Below are positions 11,481-24,627 of a DNA stretch of 64,000 nt, in pieces. Both the position numbers and the translations under genes were made by a program. Below the pieces are notes generated by a model, which made no database searches, had not been told where the DNA came from, and saw only the letters and a list, made by a program, of their open reading frames with translations. Numbering within the stretch: position 1 is the stretch's first letter; each line of letters begins with the position of its first letter. Location of the stretch: NCBI GenBank assembly GCA_019395295.1, contig CM033353.1:10321314-10385313 (forward strand), in the 5' to 3' direction. The DNA comes from Osmanthus fragrans (taxonomy: Eukaryota; Streptophyta; Magnoliopsida; Lamiales; Oleaceae).

Positions 11481-11918
11481 GGGTCTGTTTGATTGCAAGG
11501 GTGGAAAACGGGTGGAAAGAAAATGAATGGCAGGGAATTGAATTGCCTAGAAAACGTTTTACAGGGAATTGTAATTAATGGTGTTTGATTGATATAATTT
11601 TCCACCTGACAAATTTTTCGTTTGGTTTTGTTTTTTTACACAAATTGTCAATTAAATGGATAAATTTTTTTTACCATTGACTTTGGAATGTGTTCCAATT
11701 ACTAAAAAAAAAAATTTTAAAAAAAAAAATTGTCAAAAAGTTGGAAAACGTTTTCCCACCACTATGGTGAAAAAACGTTTTCTAGCTTTTGTGCATCAAT
11801 CGCTTGTACTTTGGAAAACGTTTTTCTTGAAAAATTAGTGCAATCAAACAGGTGAATAGTAAAAAGTAGAAAAACGTTTTCCACCTTCCACGGAAAACTT
11901 GGCCAATCAAACAGGGCC
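11481..11918 (+). mobile_element. Tourist-like MITE, TTA duplication
   Basis: A 438-bp element with ends GGGTCTGTTTGATTG and, inverted, GGCCCTGTTTGATTG, flanked by TTA at 11478-11480 and 11919-11921. A TTA/TAA duplication is typical of PIF/Harbinger-derived Tourist MITEs. The interior repeatedly shows GGAAAACGTTTT-type words in both orientations, suggesting a foldback. A diverged relative starts at 44146. Confidence 0.85.
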
Positions 11919-12315
11919 TTAGGCATTGTTTGGTATCTACTCGGATATTGGACACTACTATCGATGAACAAACAAGTAAGTGTGTTCTCATATTGACACA
12001 ATTCTTTATTAATTTACTATTTCAAAATATATTCTTAAAAAAAATATATGAATCAAGCACATCCATTGAATAAAATAAACAAGCCATTTTTTATGGAACA
12101 ATAAGAGTTAAATTCTATTTACTTTTTAAAATTGTAGTTCACTACGGCAAATATTTATTCCTCCGTTAACATCAAATTATATAGACTTGTTTCGTTTTTT
12201 ACACGGATTGAGAAATGTTCTTTAATGTTATTGAAAAATAATTTTTGCCATGAACTTTTCTAATTTATTTCTATTTAATTTTGAGTATGTAGTAGTAAAG
12301 ACTTTGAATGACTTA

Positions 12316-12636
12316 GGCCCTGTTTGATACACATTATTTGTAAAATGAGAATGAAAAATATAGTCGTTATGGACTCCACACAAGAGATGTAAAATCAAAT
12401 ATGGTGGTTGAATGTGATGGATAACGGTCATATTTTTCATTTTTATGCTGGAAAAATGGGAACCAAACAAGGGTTGCGGCCCTGTTTGATACACATTATT
12501 TGTAAAATGAGAATGAAAAATATAGTCGTTATGGGCCCCACACAAGAGATGTAAAGTCAAATATGGTGGTTGGATGTGATGGATAACGGTCATATTTTTC
12601 ATTTTTATGGTGGAAAAATAGAAACCAAACGAGGGC
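12316..12636 (+). mobile_element. Tandem dimer of a Tourist-like MITE
   Basis: Two head-to-tail units, 12316-12477 and 12478-12636, nearly identical, each starting GGCCCTGTTTGATACAC and ending CCAAAC(A/G)AGGG. The pair is bordered once by TTA on each side (12313-12315 and 12637-12639) with no duplication at the internal junction. It therefore behaves as a single inserted dimer, or as a post-insertion tandem duplication. It lies inside the 5' region of the mariner element. Confidence 0.85.
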
Positions 12637-12879
12637 TTAATTTGAGAATCATTGGAAACCATAACTTGAATTTTTTCAACCAACCAAAACAAAAAATCAG
12701 CACCAGAACTTAAAATTTCACTAAAACCAACTAAACTGCCAATTTCCATTCTACCAGAATCCATTCCACCAAAACTTAAACAACTAAAACGGAAACTAGA
12801 ATTTAAAATTTCATACTGAAAACACCATTCTGCCAATTTCATACTAAAAACGCTAAAACGCAAATTTCAAAATTTTTGA

Positions 12880-14339
12880 TTGCACACTATAAATAGAGAT
12901 ACAAAGCTAGATTTAAGCACAACTAAAAACATGCCTTTACCAAATGATAACTGCTCTCATGTTCCACTGGATTTTCAGCTTGATTTGAATCAATTTCCAG
13001 AAGATGTTGACTCTATGCACTACCGACATAGTCACTATCAATATGCATCATCCAAACAAGAATTTTTTTTTTATCCTATGATACACGAAGAGCAGTTTTT
13101 GAGATGCTAATCCATGAACGACGAGACAAGAAGTTAGCAAAAGGAGTCATTTCGAAAGTTGCCAACTCGTTTTCTATATCTACTAGACCAGTTTCTAGAA
13201 TTTGGCATGGCGGAAAATATTTTAGTACTACAAATAGTGATGTACCAGATTTCTCTTCTAGGCTATTGAATAGGAGATGTCGAAAGAGAGTTGAAAATTG
13301 AATTACATTTCGAACAAATGAAGGATATCCCTTTCCATCATCGAACAAATATAATATTTTTATCGAATACTTTGGATATGTCTAAATCAACCGTGCATAG
13401 GAGAGTCAAAGGACATTCGAATCCAGTGAAACCATATTTATCGGATGAGAACAAGAAAACACGGTTGGAATTTTGCCTATCAATGGTAGATGAAAGTACC
13501 CTCGCATCTACACCTACTTTTGTTAACATGCATAATCAAATTCACATTGATGAAAAGTGGTTTTATATATCCAAGACATCGCAAAAGTATTATCTCTATC
13601 CGGATGAAATGGAGCCATTTTACACATGTAAAAGTAAAAGGTTTATTACAAAGATAATGTTCTTGGCTGCCGTTGCTCTTCCACGAGTTGATGCTACTAC
13701 AAATGAAGAATTCAATGGCAAAATTGGAATATGGCCGTTCGTGTCTAAGGAACCTGCCAAACGGAATAGTAAAAATCGTGTAGCCACGACTTTGGAGTCG
13801 AAGCCTATTGTGTCGGTTACTAAAGATGTGATCCGTTCATGTATGATTGAAAATTTGCTGCCTGCAATCAAATAGAAATGGCCATGTTCAAGTTCTAGGA
13901 CCGTCTTCATTCAACAAGATAATGCAAAGCCACATTTGGATGTTAACGATATCAATTCCGTAGAAGAAGCGAGAAAGGATGGATTCTATATTCGTTTATG
14001 TTGTCAACCTCCGAACAGTCCCGATATGAATGTATTAGATCTTGTTTTTTTAGAGCCATCGATTCACTTCAACATCAAGAGACTCGAACTACAATTGAGG
14101 ACTTCATTTTAGCAGTGGAGAATGTTTTTTAGACATTTCCTACTAAAGAGTTGAACAATGTGTTTCTGACATTGCAATCTTGCATGATTGCGGTGATGAA
14201 AAATTCGAGGGGTAACAATTACAGGATTCCACATATGAACAAACAAAAATTGATGAGAAATGGGCAACTACCGAATTGCATTCAGATCGAGCCTGAAGTT
14301 GTACTAATGGCAGAGGCAGCAGTTAATTCAACCGAGTAA
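12880..14339 (+). pseudogene. Mariner transposase pseudogene
   Basis: Homology runs over three frames. The N-terminus contains LDLNQFPED. A helix-turn-helix region follows (GVISKVANSF to VSRIW; then MSKSTVHRRVKG). The catalytic region has Asp in HIDEKWFY (codon 13549), Asp in IQQDNAKPH (codon 13918) and Asp in MNVLD (codon 14038), with exactly 39 residues between the last two, the DD39D signature of plant mariner-like elements. Breaks are frameshifts near 13080 and 13295, TAG at 13873-13875, a frameshift in the T-run near 14045, and TAG near 14130. The protein cannot be made intact; catalytic Asp codons are all still present. Confidence 0.88.
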
Positions 14340-14820
14340 TTTCAATTGGGTAACTTTGCAAAATTGGCATACGAGCTCTGATTTGGGCCCATAATACCTT
14401 TTCGAATAGGGAACGATAAGACGGAACAAACCAACATCTTCCCCGTTGCGTATTGTGGATTTTAGCCATCCGAGATCGTTAAGGACTCAGAAACAACACT
14501 TTTATGTTATGTGTATTTTTTCTTTTGCTTTTTTTTTTTTTGCATCTTTTTAGTGTTTGGCCCATATCCTAGAGTTTCTAAGATATTGAAACATGTTTAG
14601 AACTCATTTCGAGGCTTGGCTTTTGATTATTTAATGATAAGATTTGGTTTGGGAATCAGAAACACCATCCATGTGAAACACCATTTAGTCATTTTCTTAC
14701 TCTATAGACACCATCCATGTGTAAAAATCATCCAAGGAAATGCACTGTAAAAAAAAAAAAAAAAAAAGATGTCTGGCATTGAATTTTTGCAATGCACTAG
14801 CTTTGTAGAATTTGAATATA

Positions 14821-15063
14821 CTATTTCTTGATATCAGCAAGAGCATCAATCTGATCCTCGTACATTTTTGGTAGATAGATTTTGATCATCTGAGAAACAA
14901 CATGTTGATACTCCTGAGAAGCGGAAACGTAACCATCTTCAGTCGGCGGAGCATTCAAATTAAGCAATGGCATCACCGCTTTCTTCGAGTTCAGATTACT
15001 TTGTATAGTTGACGTATAGGTATCTTCGATGGAATCAGGATGATTGTTAGAGTTCATACTCAT
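14821..15063 (-). CDS. Unrecognised 80-aa antisense ORF inside mariner
   Basis: An intact frame on the strand opposite the transposase, between its end and the right TIR. The protein is hydrophilic, with Ser/Asn-rich N-terminus, a PLLNLNAPP segment and a C-terminal part rich in Tyr, Gln and Ile. I do not recognise the family. The LNLN string resembles the DLN/LxLxL repression motifs of plants. It may be chance, or a second gene of this mariner lineage; surviving open while the transposase is broken is mildly suggestive. Confidence 0.3.
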   Translation of the reverse strand: MSMNSNNHPDSIEDTYTSTIQSNLNSKKAVMPLLNLNAPPTEDGYVSASQEYQHVVSQMIKIYLPKMYEDQIDALADIKK

Positions 15064-15381
15064 GATTTGGACAAAAACTCACATATGTAGAGACATTAGG
15101 TGGCGACAGTCTTCATGGAATTGTTTATCAGATTTTTTGTAATGATAGAAGAAGTTGAATAATCACAACTATAAGAATTGAGAGTTGTTCCATGTTTCCA
15201 AGATGTGGGAAATGTGTGTATTTGAAAGATTTCAAGATGTTGGCATATTAAGTGTGGAACATTTAATAAGTGTATATTGGTAAAGCAACACAACAAAATA
15301 TTCTACATTAGAAAACAGGCCTATATATTTGGGATAAGAGAAAAATGAAACTCAGCCTATATAATTGGGACGGATGAAGTA

Positions 15382-17036
15382 GTTTTTTTTGCCCCTAATA
15401 ACTTGAAAGCAGACTGAAATGGTGAGCCTGAAAAGGTGGAGCTAGGCACTTGGGACTGATTTTACATCAATTTTGGACCTACTATGATCCAATGCGAATC
15501 ATCACACCCAATCCATTGGCTGGTCATGGTCAATCTATAACATGGGTAATTGGCGAAATACCCTCTAATTTTAACTTGTTTTGTGAAATACCCACTAATC
15601 TTTATTTTGGTACAAAACCTTTCCTAAATCATCTAAAACTTACGAAATACAACATTTTCTCCCATGTATTTTTCTGTTTGCAAAGGAAAAAAGTCACAAA
15701 AAGTGACTGAAATGATGTGGAAGGAAAATATTGAACGAAAAAGTTGACGGTATTTTAAATTGACAAATGTTAAAGTGCCGTATGACATTATGTAAGTTTT
15801 GATGTACGCATAGCATTGTCATTTCTTCCACTTTTTTCAAAAGAACTTTGTAAAATGATAAATTTACTATCTTTTAAAATGAACAAAAAATAAAATAAAA
15901 TAAAGAATTAATTGTAGTCATTGTCCCAATTTTTTTTATTTTTTTTAATGTACATAATTCCCAATTAAAAAATATATATATTTTAAATTCCTTTCTTCTT
16001 CCTCCACCACCGCAACAATAATCACTTTTCACATTGTCACCTTCACTTTCTTAGGTGTCACTAGTTAACAAAAACAATCATGCTATAGTGCTAGATTCTT
16101 TGACATAATACAACATGACATTATATCTTTGGATTGTTTTAAACACAATCAGCTTTCCCAACAAATCATTTTTTGCTACCCCAAATTATGTCAGAATCTG
16201 TCAAAATCTCTGGAAAATTGGCAAAACTCTAACAGAAAAACAATTTTGGGAGTAATTATTCATGTACCTAGGGTTAGATATGGTTCGATTCGGTTTAGTT
16301 CTAAAGAAAACTAAACTAGACCCAAAATTTTCGGATATTTAGTAAGTGTAATCGTTAAGTTCAAATTTAATTATGGAACCGTTTAGGGTTCGATTCCATT
16401 CTATTTAGTTTCGGTTCACTTTAGTTCGGTCCGGTTCGATTCCCGAGTTTCGCACTATAATTAAGTTTTTTAATATTTACAAAACTACATTAATTCAACT
16501 AATGATATGTGCAATCTTAATTCTTATAAAATAACGTAGTTCAATCTTATATGTCTTTTGCTTATCTCTTTGTTGAGTTTTTCCATAGATTTAATTGTTA
16601 AAATTACAAGAAGATGAAGATAGCGAGCTCACAATAATTAAGAGAAGAGCTGCTAAGTTTCAATTCGATTTCTCCAGAACGTTGGAAATGACATTACTGT
16701 AGAATAACAGATTTTGGTAAAACTTAGGTCAATTTGATTATATTTTGCTTAAACTCACCATTTTCATTTTCATCTTAATCTTTACTTTTGTTCACTTTTT
16801 GCTATCCATTTGCCTAATTTCTACTCGATTTTGGTTATTTCTTTTTTCCATTGCTGTGATGTCCTATGTAAAAATTTGATTTCATGTTTCTGTGCGCACA
16901 CATTTTATGTAAATATATACGTATGTATATAGGTATATGTTTTCTTGATGTTATCCATTTGGTTTCATATTTCTATACACATCTATATAGAAATATGTCG
17001 GTATGTATATGTTTTATTAATCTTATCCCTTTGGTT

Positions 17037-17113
<77 letters not shown>

Positions 17114-17361
17114 TTGATGTTACCCTTCATATTAATAAAATATGACAAAAATTTAAGCGAAAGTGAATTATAAGAATATTTGGCAAATAAGTAATTCAAT
17201 CCAATTGACTTGTTGCAATGATAAACATGTTCATTGTTATTAATGTAATTGGAAGTTATCAGGTGATGCTTTTTTTTTTTAATGAAATTTCTTGTTCTAA
17301 TTTATTCGCCGACTTATATTTTTCTGTTTTGATTCATTTTTAGTGTTTAGAAAACTCAAGT
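15382..17361. other. Intergenic DNA with microsatellite, no gene
   Basis: AT-rich. GGTTCGATTCGGTTTAG-type words at 16270-16450 suggest a decayed repeat. Apart from the CT/AT microsatellite at 17041 no feature is supported. Confidence 0.5.
17041..17106 (+). repeat. Compound (CT)n(AT)n microsatellite
   Basis: About 15 CT units directly followed by about 17 AT units. Confidence 0.97.
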
Positions 17362-17532
17362 ATGTTTGACCTGATAGAAACTTTGGACACTAGGCAAGGC
17401 TAGAAGAAGACGCTTGAGCGCTAATGACTCAAACCTATCGCTCTTGGATCGCCGCTCGAGCGTCCTTAATTTTTGACCCCACAGTAGAAAATGTTTGGGT
17501 CCATCCTTGCCTACTTGCTGGGTACCCCCGAA

Positions 17533-17873
17533 GGTACACATGAACCTTTGTCACCTCTATTTTGCAGCTTAAGTTTTCCAAAAGTTGCACGATAGGTCCC
17601 TACACTTTGATCTTGTACATTTTGGTCCTCGAAATAATACCCTTTATAATTTGCAAGCAAGGTCCTTAAATTTCAGCTCTTTTCCACTTCGGTCTCCAAC
17701 TTCATGTTTTTGTGTACTTTTAGTCATTTTCTCTTCCTTTTTGCAGTTCTATTTTAATTTGAGATTTTGACCTATAAAAGGAATAATTACACAATTATGA
17801 GTAAAAATTCGATTCTTTAATCAATATTAAGCTTATTTAGGCATATAATAAATGTGTAAAAACGCATGTATCA
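17533..17873 (-). repeat. Truncated gypsy LTR end
   Basis: Aligns by eye with 30661-31104 (shared TTTTGCAGCTTAAG, CTTTTCCACTTCGGT, TTTTGACCTATAAAA, TCAATATT). Its right part also matches 26622-26690. It ends in GTATCA before a pyrimidine tract that is a polypurine tract on the minus strand. Confidence 0.6.
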
Positions 17874-18159
17874 AACAACCTCCCCAAATTTAAGCTCTTG
17901 CTCGTTCCAAGCAATATTATCTACTAGCACAATCAAGAAATATTTGATAAACACCAACAATATTAGATAGTTTGTAAAAAATATCCACAAGTGTAAAATC
18001 GTATAATCAATTCACAAATATGCCTCCAAATTATGATACCAAAAAAATTGAGCTTATCCAATGTTTGATCGATGTGTGTACACATAGTCACTTTCTCATC
18101 ACCTAGTCTTGAAAAAAGTTGTAAAGATGAAAAAAATTTCAAATTGGTGCTTGGTGTGC

Positions 18160-19520
18160 TGTCACAGGCAACCAAAAATAAAACTTATACTCCTAAAAAC
18201 ATCTGTAGTAGTGCAAGTAAGAATCGTTCCCACAGAGAGTATCTAACTTAGTTTTATGCTACGTAAACAAGGACTGTGGGGTTTTGAGTATAACGAAATT
18301 TTTTTTTAAAGAAAGCAACTACAAACAATTCAAATTAAAGTGTTGAAATTAATCAAAAGAACAAACCTTGATCTAAGTTAACATCTACAATCAAAATTTT
18401 ACAACTGATTATTAATCTATGTATATATATCAATTCATACTTTCAGTATTCATCGTTGGAATTATCTTCCTATCTCTCCTTAATTACAGTTAAATAAAAA
18501 AACAAGCAATCCAATTAACATTAGTTACTAAACAACCCAAGATAAGAGCTAAATGTTTAATCTGGTAACAATATTAATAATTAGAGAGATCGATGAAACT
18601 AAACAACACAAGCACAAGCGGTGGTATTTAATTTAGTCAAGTGTTCTTTCCAATATTTAACCATTTTTAACGCAGCAATAATCAAATCTTAGTTGCTTTA
18701 CAAGTTAGACGAATCAAACAATTACGAATTTGATATCTAACTCAGCAGTAGATTGCATAAACAATAAACTAGTAGACCTCCTAGTAATTAAACGCAACAA
18801 TCATGAAAATGCATGAAGAAGAAAATCTGATACTCAAAACATAAATTGAATGATGAAAACATTTTAGATCTCACAATTTTATTGATTACAAGGCTTCAGT
18901 TTCCTTCGACCAAGTATAAAAGTTTAGCCACATATGAAAATTGAAAGAGTAAAAGAGAGAAGAGATGAAGGGACGTGTCTCCGCTTTTTGGATGGTCCTA
19001 GGGTTTTAAAAGACGTTCCCCGATTTGTTTCTATAAGAGTTTGAATCAATTTCAGAAATCAGGATTTTCACCTTGAAAACGTACTATGCGACCACATAGT
19101 ATAAGCCAATGTTGTCGCATATTTCATGCAATTTCAGCCTTCAGAGTCTCTGAAATACCATATGCAACCGCTTAACATCGATATCTTTCACAGTTGTTGC
19201 GTTTTAGTCCTCAAACTTCGTTTCCATGTTTCTTAACTTTTCTCGTTTCTTCTTCTTCCAATACTTCACGTCTTCTATAAATTGGCCTTCAAATCTTTCA
19301 CATCTTCATTTTTCCTTCGAGGTCATTTTTTGATTGTTTGCACTTTGGTCCCTGAACTTTTATTTTCTTCCATTTTAGCATGTTTATTCTAAATTCCATC
19401 ATATTCATCCATTTGCATCTTAAATCGAAATATAAGAATAATGACTACATTTAGGCACCAAATAATTATAAGAGCATAAGCATTAATGGATGAAAAATAT
19501 GGCATTTTGCATTCTCATCA
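18160..19520 (-). repeat. Gypsy LTR-like block
   Basis: Begins TGTCACAGGCAACC and ends CATTCTCATCA, immediately followed by AATTCCTCCACACTTAG, a polypurine tract when read on the minus strand. Related in order to 28585-30441: CCAAAAATAA, GTAGTAGTG, ATTCC-CA-GAG, AACCTTGATCTA, ATGCGACC-CATAG, GGTCCCT-AACTTT. It is the likely 3' LTR of the element coding at 21008-26136. Confidence 0.6.
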
Positions 19521-21007
19521 AATTCCTCCACACTTAGTTTTGCTCGTCTTCAGGCAAAACTCAAATTTAATTTCCCGAAAACACCAAGATTGCAACGCCA
19601 TCAACATAGAACGACCAAACTCTTTAAAGCACATAACATGTCATGAATAAACATTCTTAAACAACTTATAATTACTTAGTAAGCATTTTCATTCGAAGAT
19701 GGAGTACACTAAATACGTAGACCCTCACGTAAATAAGCACTCGACTCTTATGTGTTTGAAGAGTAAGTGTTTCGCTCAAGTTCATTCCAATGGAGATGGT
19801 CTACCATATGCTTGCATATCTTCTCATTCTCCACCAATTAGATCACATACATTACATGAATCATAAGGACTTTTCAAGGATTGTAATGGGGTTTAAGGTC
19901 AAAGTGGGAAATATTTGGGAATGTAGCTCAAAAGCCATTGAAGCTAGTGGGGCAAAAATGAATCAACTCAAACTCAAATATATACAAAACTTGTAAAGCC
20001 AATCACTCAACTCAATAACTTCTTTGATTTGCATCTATCTCGTATAAACAGACCCCTTTCTTGGAATGCTAGGATGAATTATGAAGGTGGATAGTTTGTA
20101 ACATTAAAAGCAATTTCCTCCACTTTTTTATTTATTTATTTAATTTTTTACATTACACTAACAATGGAATTTATGAATTGAGATTGAAAACATGTTCCAT
20201 TTCACCAGTTATAGCCCTACTATAAATCCGTCCACCCCACACTTATTTCTTGCCCACCCATACATATCATAATGATGAACAATAATCCACTAGCTCTACG
20301 GCTTGGGTAAATGCATTGTTTTTTCTTTTTCAGGTTTAAAGATTGTAACGTGGGTTTTCAAAAAAAGAAGAAGCAAATAAAGCTCAAAGAGGTTCAACAA
20401 AGGGAAAGAAAAATTAATTACAAGGTAGGCTATTTGGCTTATGTAGCTTATAATAAAGGTGACCTTAATTTTGTTCATGCATGCATGTATCAGTGATTCA
20501 ATATAGCCTTGAAGAAAATCAATGTAAGTTCTAGAAAAACAAATCCATAAAAAAATATTTCTCATGAAAGAAAATTGTGAGACTCATATGGATGTTTTAG
20601 TCTAAAAGCTCAAAATCTCACTGGCTTTTGCCTACCAAATTTAGTTACTACCATCCTCAAGGAAAATAACTAGACTAATTAACTCTAAGTTGGAAGATCA
20701 TTTATTCAATTGTGTTATGAATTCTTCAAAATTTTAATTGAATCTTGCAAATAGCATACACAACCAAAAATCGTTCAAAACCACAACTTTTTAAAAAATA
20801 AAATTTAAATACAACCTAAATCCCCTTCCTCACACTTAAAACTTATATTGTCCCCAATGTAAGGTAAAATGTAAAGGAAAATGACCAAAAAGAAAAAAAA
20901 AGAATATACATGCAAAAATAAAAAGAAAAAGGAACGAACTCCCATTGGGTTGCCTCACAAGCAGTGTCTTTATTTATTATCATTGACTTGACTAAATGTT
21001 TTCTTCT

Positions 21008-24000
21008 CTAACTGGCATAAATTGGATCCTCAAGGTACAATGTTGTCACGTTCTCCACTTGGAAACCTTCAGAGAAAGGTTTATGCCTATGGTCATTCAC
21101 CTTGAACACTTTAAAGGTTGCTAAATTTTGAATTTCAACTGCACCATGAAGAAAAATATTAGTAACAACAAATAGTCCAATCCAATGAGAATGCAACTTA
21201 TCCGAAAACAAACGAAACCGTGAATGGTATAGAATGACTTTCTGACCAACTTTAAACTCCTTCGTAGAGATCATTCTGTCATGAAAAGCCTTAGTATTTT
21301 CCTTGTAAAGCCTTTCACTCTCATGGCATCATTGCGATTTTTCTCAAATTCTTGTAGTGCAACTTCCTATGTTCTCCACTTTCATCTATCTTCATGTTGA
21401 AACTCTTGATAGCCCAATAAGCCTTGTGTTCTAGCTTAACTGGAAGGTGGCACGATTTTTCAAACACCAATTAATAAGGTGACATACCAATGGGCATCTT
21501 ATATGCAGTCATGTATGCCCACAATGTATCATCTAAGCGTAAACTCCAATCTTTTCTACTTGGACAGACGATTTTTAAATGATAGACTTGATTTCTCGAT
21601 TTGATACCTCCGCTTGCCACTGGTCTATGGGTGATAGACAATCGACACCTTGTGGGTCACATAGTACTTTCTCAGTAAAGTTTCCACAGTTCGATTGTAA
21701 AAGTGAGTACCTCGATCACTTATTAGAGCTATTGGAATTCCAAACCTGGAGAATATGTTAGTCTTGATAAAATTTGTAACAACTTTAGAATCATCAGTCT
21801 TGGTGGCTTTAGCTTCCACATATTTTGAAATGTAATCAACATCAAGCAAAATGAAAACATGATCGAAAGATATAGGAAATAGTCCCATGAAATCGATGCC
21901 AACAATTTCACAAACTAGTATGGGTGTTTGTGGCATCTCATTCCTTAGGGATATATTACATGTCTTTTGACAATGTTGGCATGAGTATGAATCTCGGAAT
22001 AAAAAACCACATTCTAGCACTTTTCTCACCTTCCACTTTGATCTAAAGTGGCCTCTACAAGCATGAAAGTGACAAAAGGTGGGAATAGAAATAATCCCAT
22101 TATCAGGAACGCATATTCTTATCACTTAATCTGCACAATGCTTCCATAAGTAGGGGTCATCCACATATAGTATTTAGCATCACTCTTTGCCTTATTTCTT
22201 TGGGCCCTAGACAAACTAAGAGGAAACATATTAGTAACCAAATAATATACAATATTTGCATACCAAGGTAATGTCATACTTGCAGAGAGTAATTGCTTGT
22301 CAGGGAGCGTTTCCCGCAATTGGAGTTCATTCTCCACATGAACTAAGTGACTCAAATGATCCGCGTCACTATTTTTTTATCCTTCTTTTGTCTTTGATCT
22401 CCAAATCAAATTCACTCAAGAGAAGTATCCATCGTATTAATCTTGATTTTCCCTCATTCTTCGTCATCAAATAACGAAGAGTTGCATGATCAAAATAAAT
22501 AATGACTTTAGTGCTAAGTAAATAAGGTTGAACTTTTCTAAAGCAAAAATAACAATCAAAAGTTCTTTTTCAGTGGTAGAATAATTTCTATGTGCATCAT
22601 TCAAAGTTCTGGAAGCATAACAAATGGCATGGGATGCATTTCCAATTCTTTGACCCAAAACCGCGCCCACGACAAAGTTAATTCCTTCGCACATTATCTC
22701 AAAAGGAAAGTTCCAGTCAAGAGATTGGATAATAGGGACAGAACTCAATAGTTCCTTCAGCTCATCAAATGCCTTTTTAAACGCCTCATCGAATTCAAAA
22801 GTCACATACTTTTGTAGCAACTTACATAAATGTGATGCTATTTTGGAGAAATTCTTGAAAAATTTGCGGTAGAAACCTAAATGTCCAAGAAAAGAAATGA
22901 ACTTCCCACACACTAGTGGGATAACGTAAAGATTGAATAATATCAATATCAACTTTATCTACCTCAATTCCCTTAGATGAAACAACATGACCCAAAACTA
23001 CACATTGTTCAACCATAAAATGACATTTTTCAGAATTTAGGACAATGTTAGTTTCTATGCATCTTTTAAGAACAAGCGTAAGATTATGCAAACAATTATT
23101 GAAAGAGTCTCCATAAACTATGAAATCATCCATAAAGACTTCTATGACATGCTCAAAATAATATGAAAATATACTGATCATATACATTTGAAAAGTTGAT
23201 GGAGCATTGCAAAGGCTAAAGGGCATGCGACGATACGCAAAAGTCCCGAATGGGAATGTAAAATTTGTTTTCTCTTGATCCTCCAGAACAATTGCAATCT
23301 GAAAATAACCTGAATAACCTTCGAGGAAACAATAGTAAGAATGACCAGCTAACCTTTCAAGCATTTGATCAATAAATGGTAAAATAAAATGGTCATTGCG
23401 GGTTATAGTATTCAATTTCCTATAATCTATACCAATCCTCCACCCATTCTGAACACGGGTAAAAAATAACTCATCAATATGATTTTTCACAACAATTATT
23501 TCAATTTTGTTAGGAACCTTTTAAACTGGGGCTAACCCAATTGCTATCTAAAATAGGATAAATTTCACAAATTTCAAGAAGTTTGAGGATCTCTTTCTTC
23601 ACTACATTTATAATGGGCGGGTTCAATCTTCTTTGCGGTTGGCGGGAAGTTCTTGCCCCCTCTTCAAGTAAGATACGATGCATGCATGTAGACAGACTAA
23701 ATCCTTTAATATCTGCAATTGTCCAACCAATATTTGTCTGATGCTTCTTAAGGACCTATACAAGCTTTTCTTCTTGCGGTGCACTAAGTTCATTGGAAAT
23801 GATAACCGGTAATGTTCCCCCATCTTCAGAGAACACATACTTGAGGTGACTGGGGAGAGACTTCAAATCTGGAGTAGGAGCCTTCAAAATAGAGGGTAAA
23901 GGCCTCTCATTAGAAACTGGTGGTGTAATAACTTTGGAAAATCATTCAATCCTGCAACAGTTTTCTGTAATTCCACATTCTCTTTCTCAAGATGCTTACT

Positions 24001-24297
24001 AATGGCAACTTGCAATCCATCTTTTTCATCAAGTTCAAAAACTTATTGTGCCAAATGATCAACCACATCAATAGAATAAACATGATTATCATCACTAGGA
24101 AATTTTATAGCATCATAACTATTAAATTTAATAATTTTACCATCGAATTCCATGGTAAGTGTGCCATTATAAACATCTATCTTAGTTTTGTATGTTTTTA
24201 AGAATGGTCTTCCTAACAAGATAGTGATAGTTTGATCAACATTCTCCATATCAAGTACATAGGAATCAGAGGGAAAAATCAAATCATTAACTTGCAC
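21008..24297 (-). pseudogene. Ty3/gypsy pol remnant: protease, RT, RNase H, integrase
   Basis: Read on the minus strand. 24297-24043 is the protease end with ILLGRPFLKT. 23490-22822 is reverse transcriptase with GWRIGIDYRKLN, the GYSGYFQI block and FMDDFIVYG. 22952-22467 is the RT/RNase H region with YASRTLNDAHRNYSTTEKE. 22355-21625 is the integrase zinc-finger region and catalytic core (GIDFMG, LISDRGTHF). 21274-21008 is the integrase C-terminus (KEFKVGQKV to DPIYAS). The pieces lie in different frames with stops between them. In RT motif A the usual catalytic Asp of FLDGYSG is Glu (FLEGYSG). The lack of a chromodomain and the sequence style point to the Athila lineage. Not functional. Confidence 0.88.
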
Positions 24298-24627
24298 AAA
24301 ACATCATCAATTACATATTTAGGATAGGCATTAATCTATCAGCCAACGGAATCACTACACTAGTTTTGGAAACATATATAGAATATGACATGATATTAAT
24401 AGAAGCTCCTAAATCTAGCATGACCTTCTCAAATCTAGTGTCTCCTATCGTACAAAGGATAGTAAACATACCTGGATCTTTGCACTTCGTAGAGAGTTTT
24501 CTTTGAATAACTGAAGAGACATTCTCCTAACTCTTACCTTCTCACATCCTCTAAGTTTCTGTTTCATCTTAATTGTACACAATTCTTTAAAAAATGTAGC
24601 ATAACAAGGTATTTGTTTAATAGCATC

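Larger units (their letters stand above)
12158..15379 (+). mobile_element. Decayed mariner-like element (DD39D type)
   Basis: The left end (TTCCTCCGTTAACATCAAAT, then TATATAGACTTGTTTC) matches the inverted right end (CTTCATCCGTCCCAATTATA, then TAGGCTGAGTTTC). Both are bordered by TA, the Tc1/mariner duplication. Near the right end the motif GCCTATATAnTTGGGA occurs twice, at about 15319 and 15356. The element contains a broken transposase gene and a nested MITE dimer. Confidence 0.8.

Noticed and set aside
12228..12863. 211-codon open frame on the minus strand
   Set aside because: It runs through the tandem MITE dimer, which explains its internal repetition. No protein family is recognisable.
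9396..15379. A TACTCCCT-like string at 9396 as left end of a 6-kb mariner carrying the H3.1 gene
   Set aside because: A much better left end, sharing the subterminal TATATAG-CT-GTTTC sequence, lies at 12158 with a TA border.
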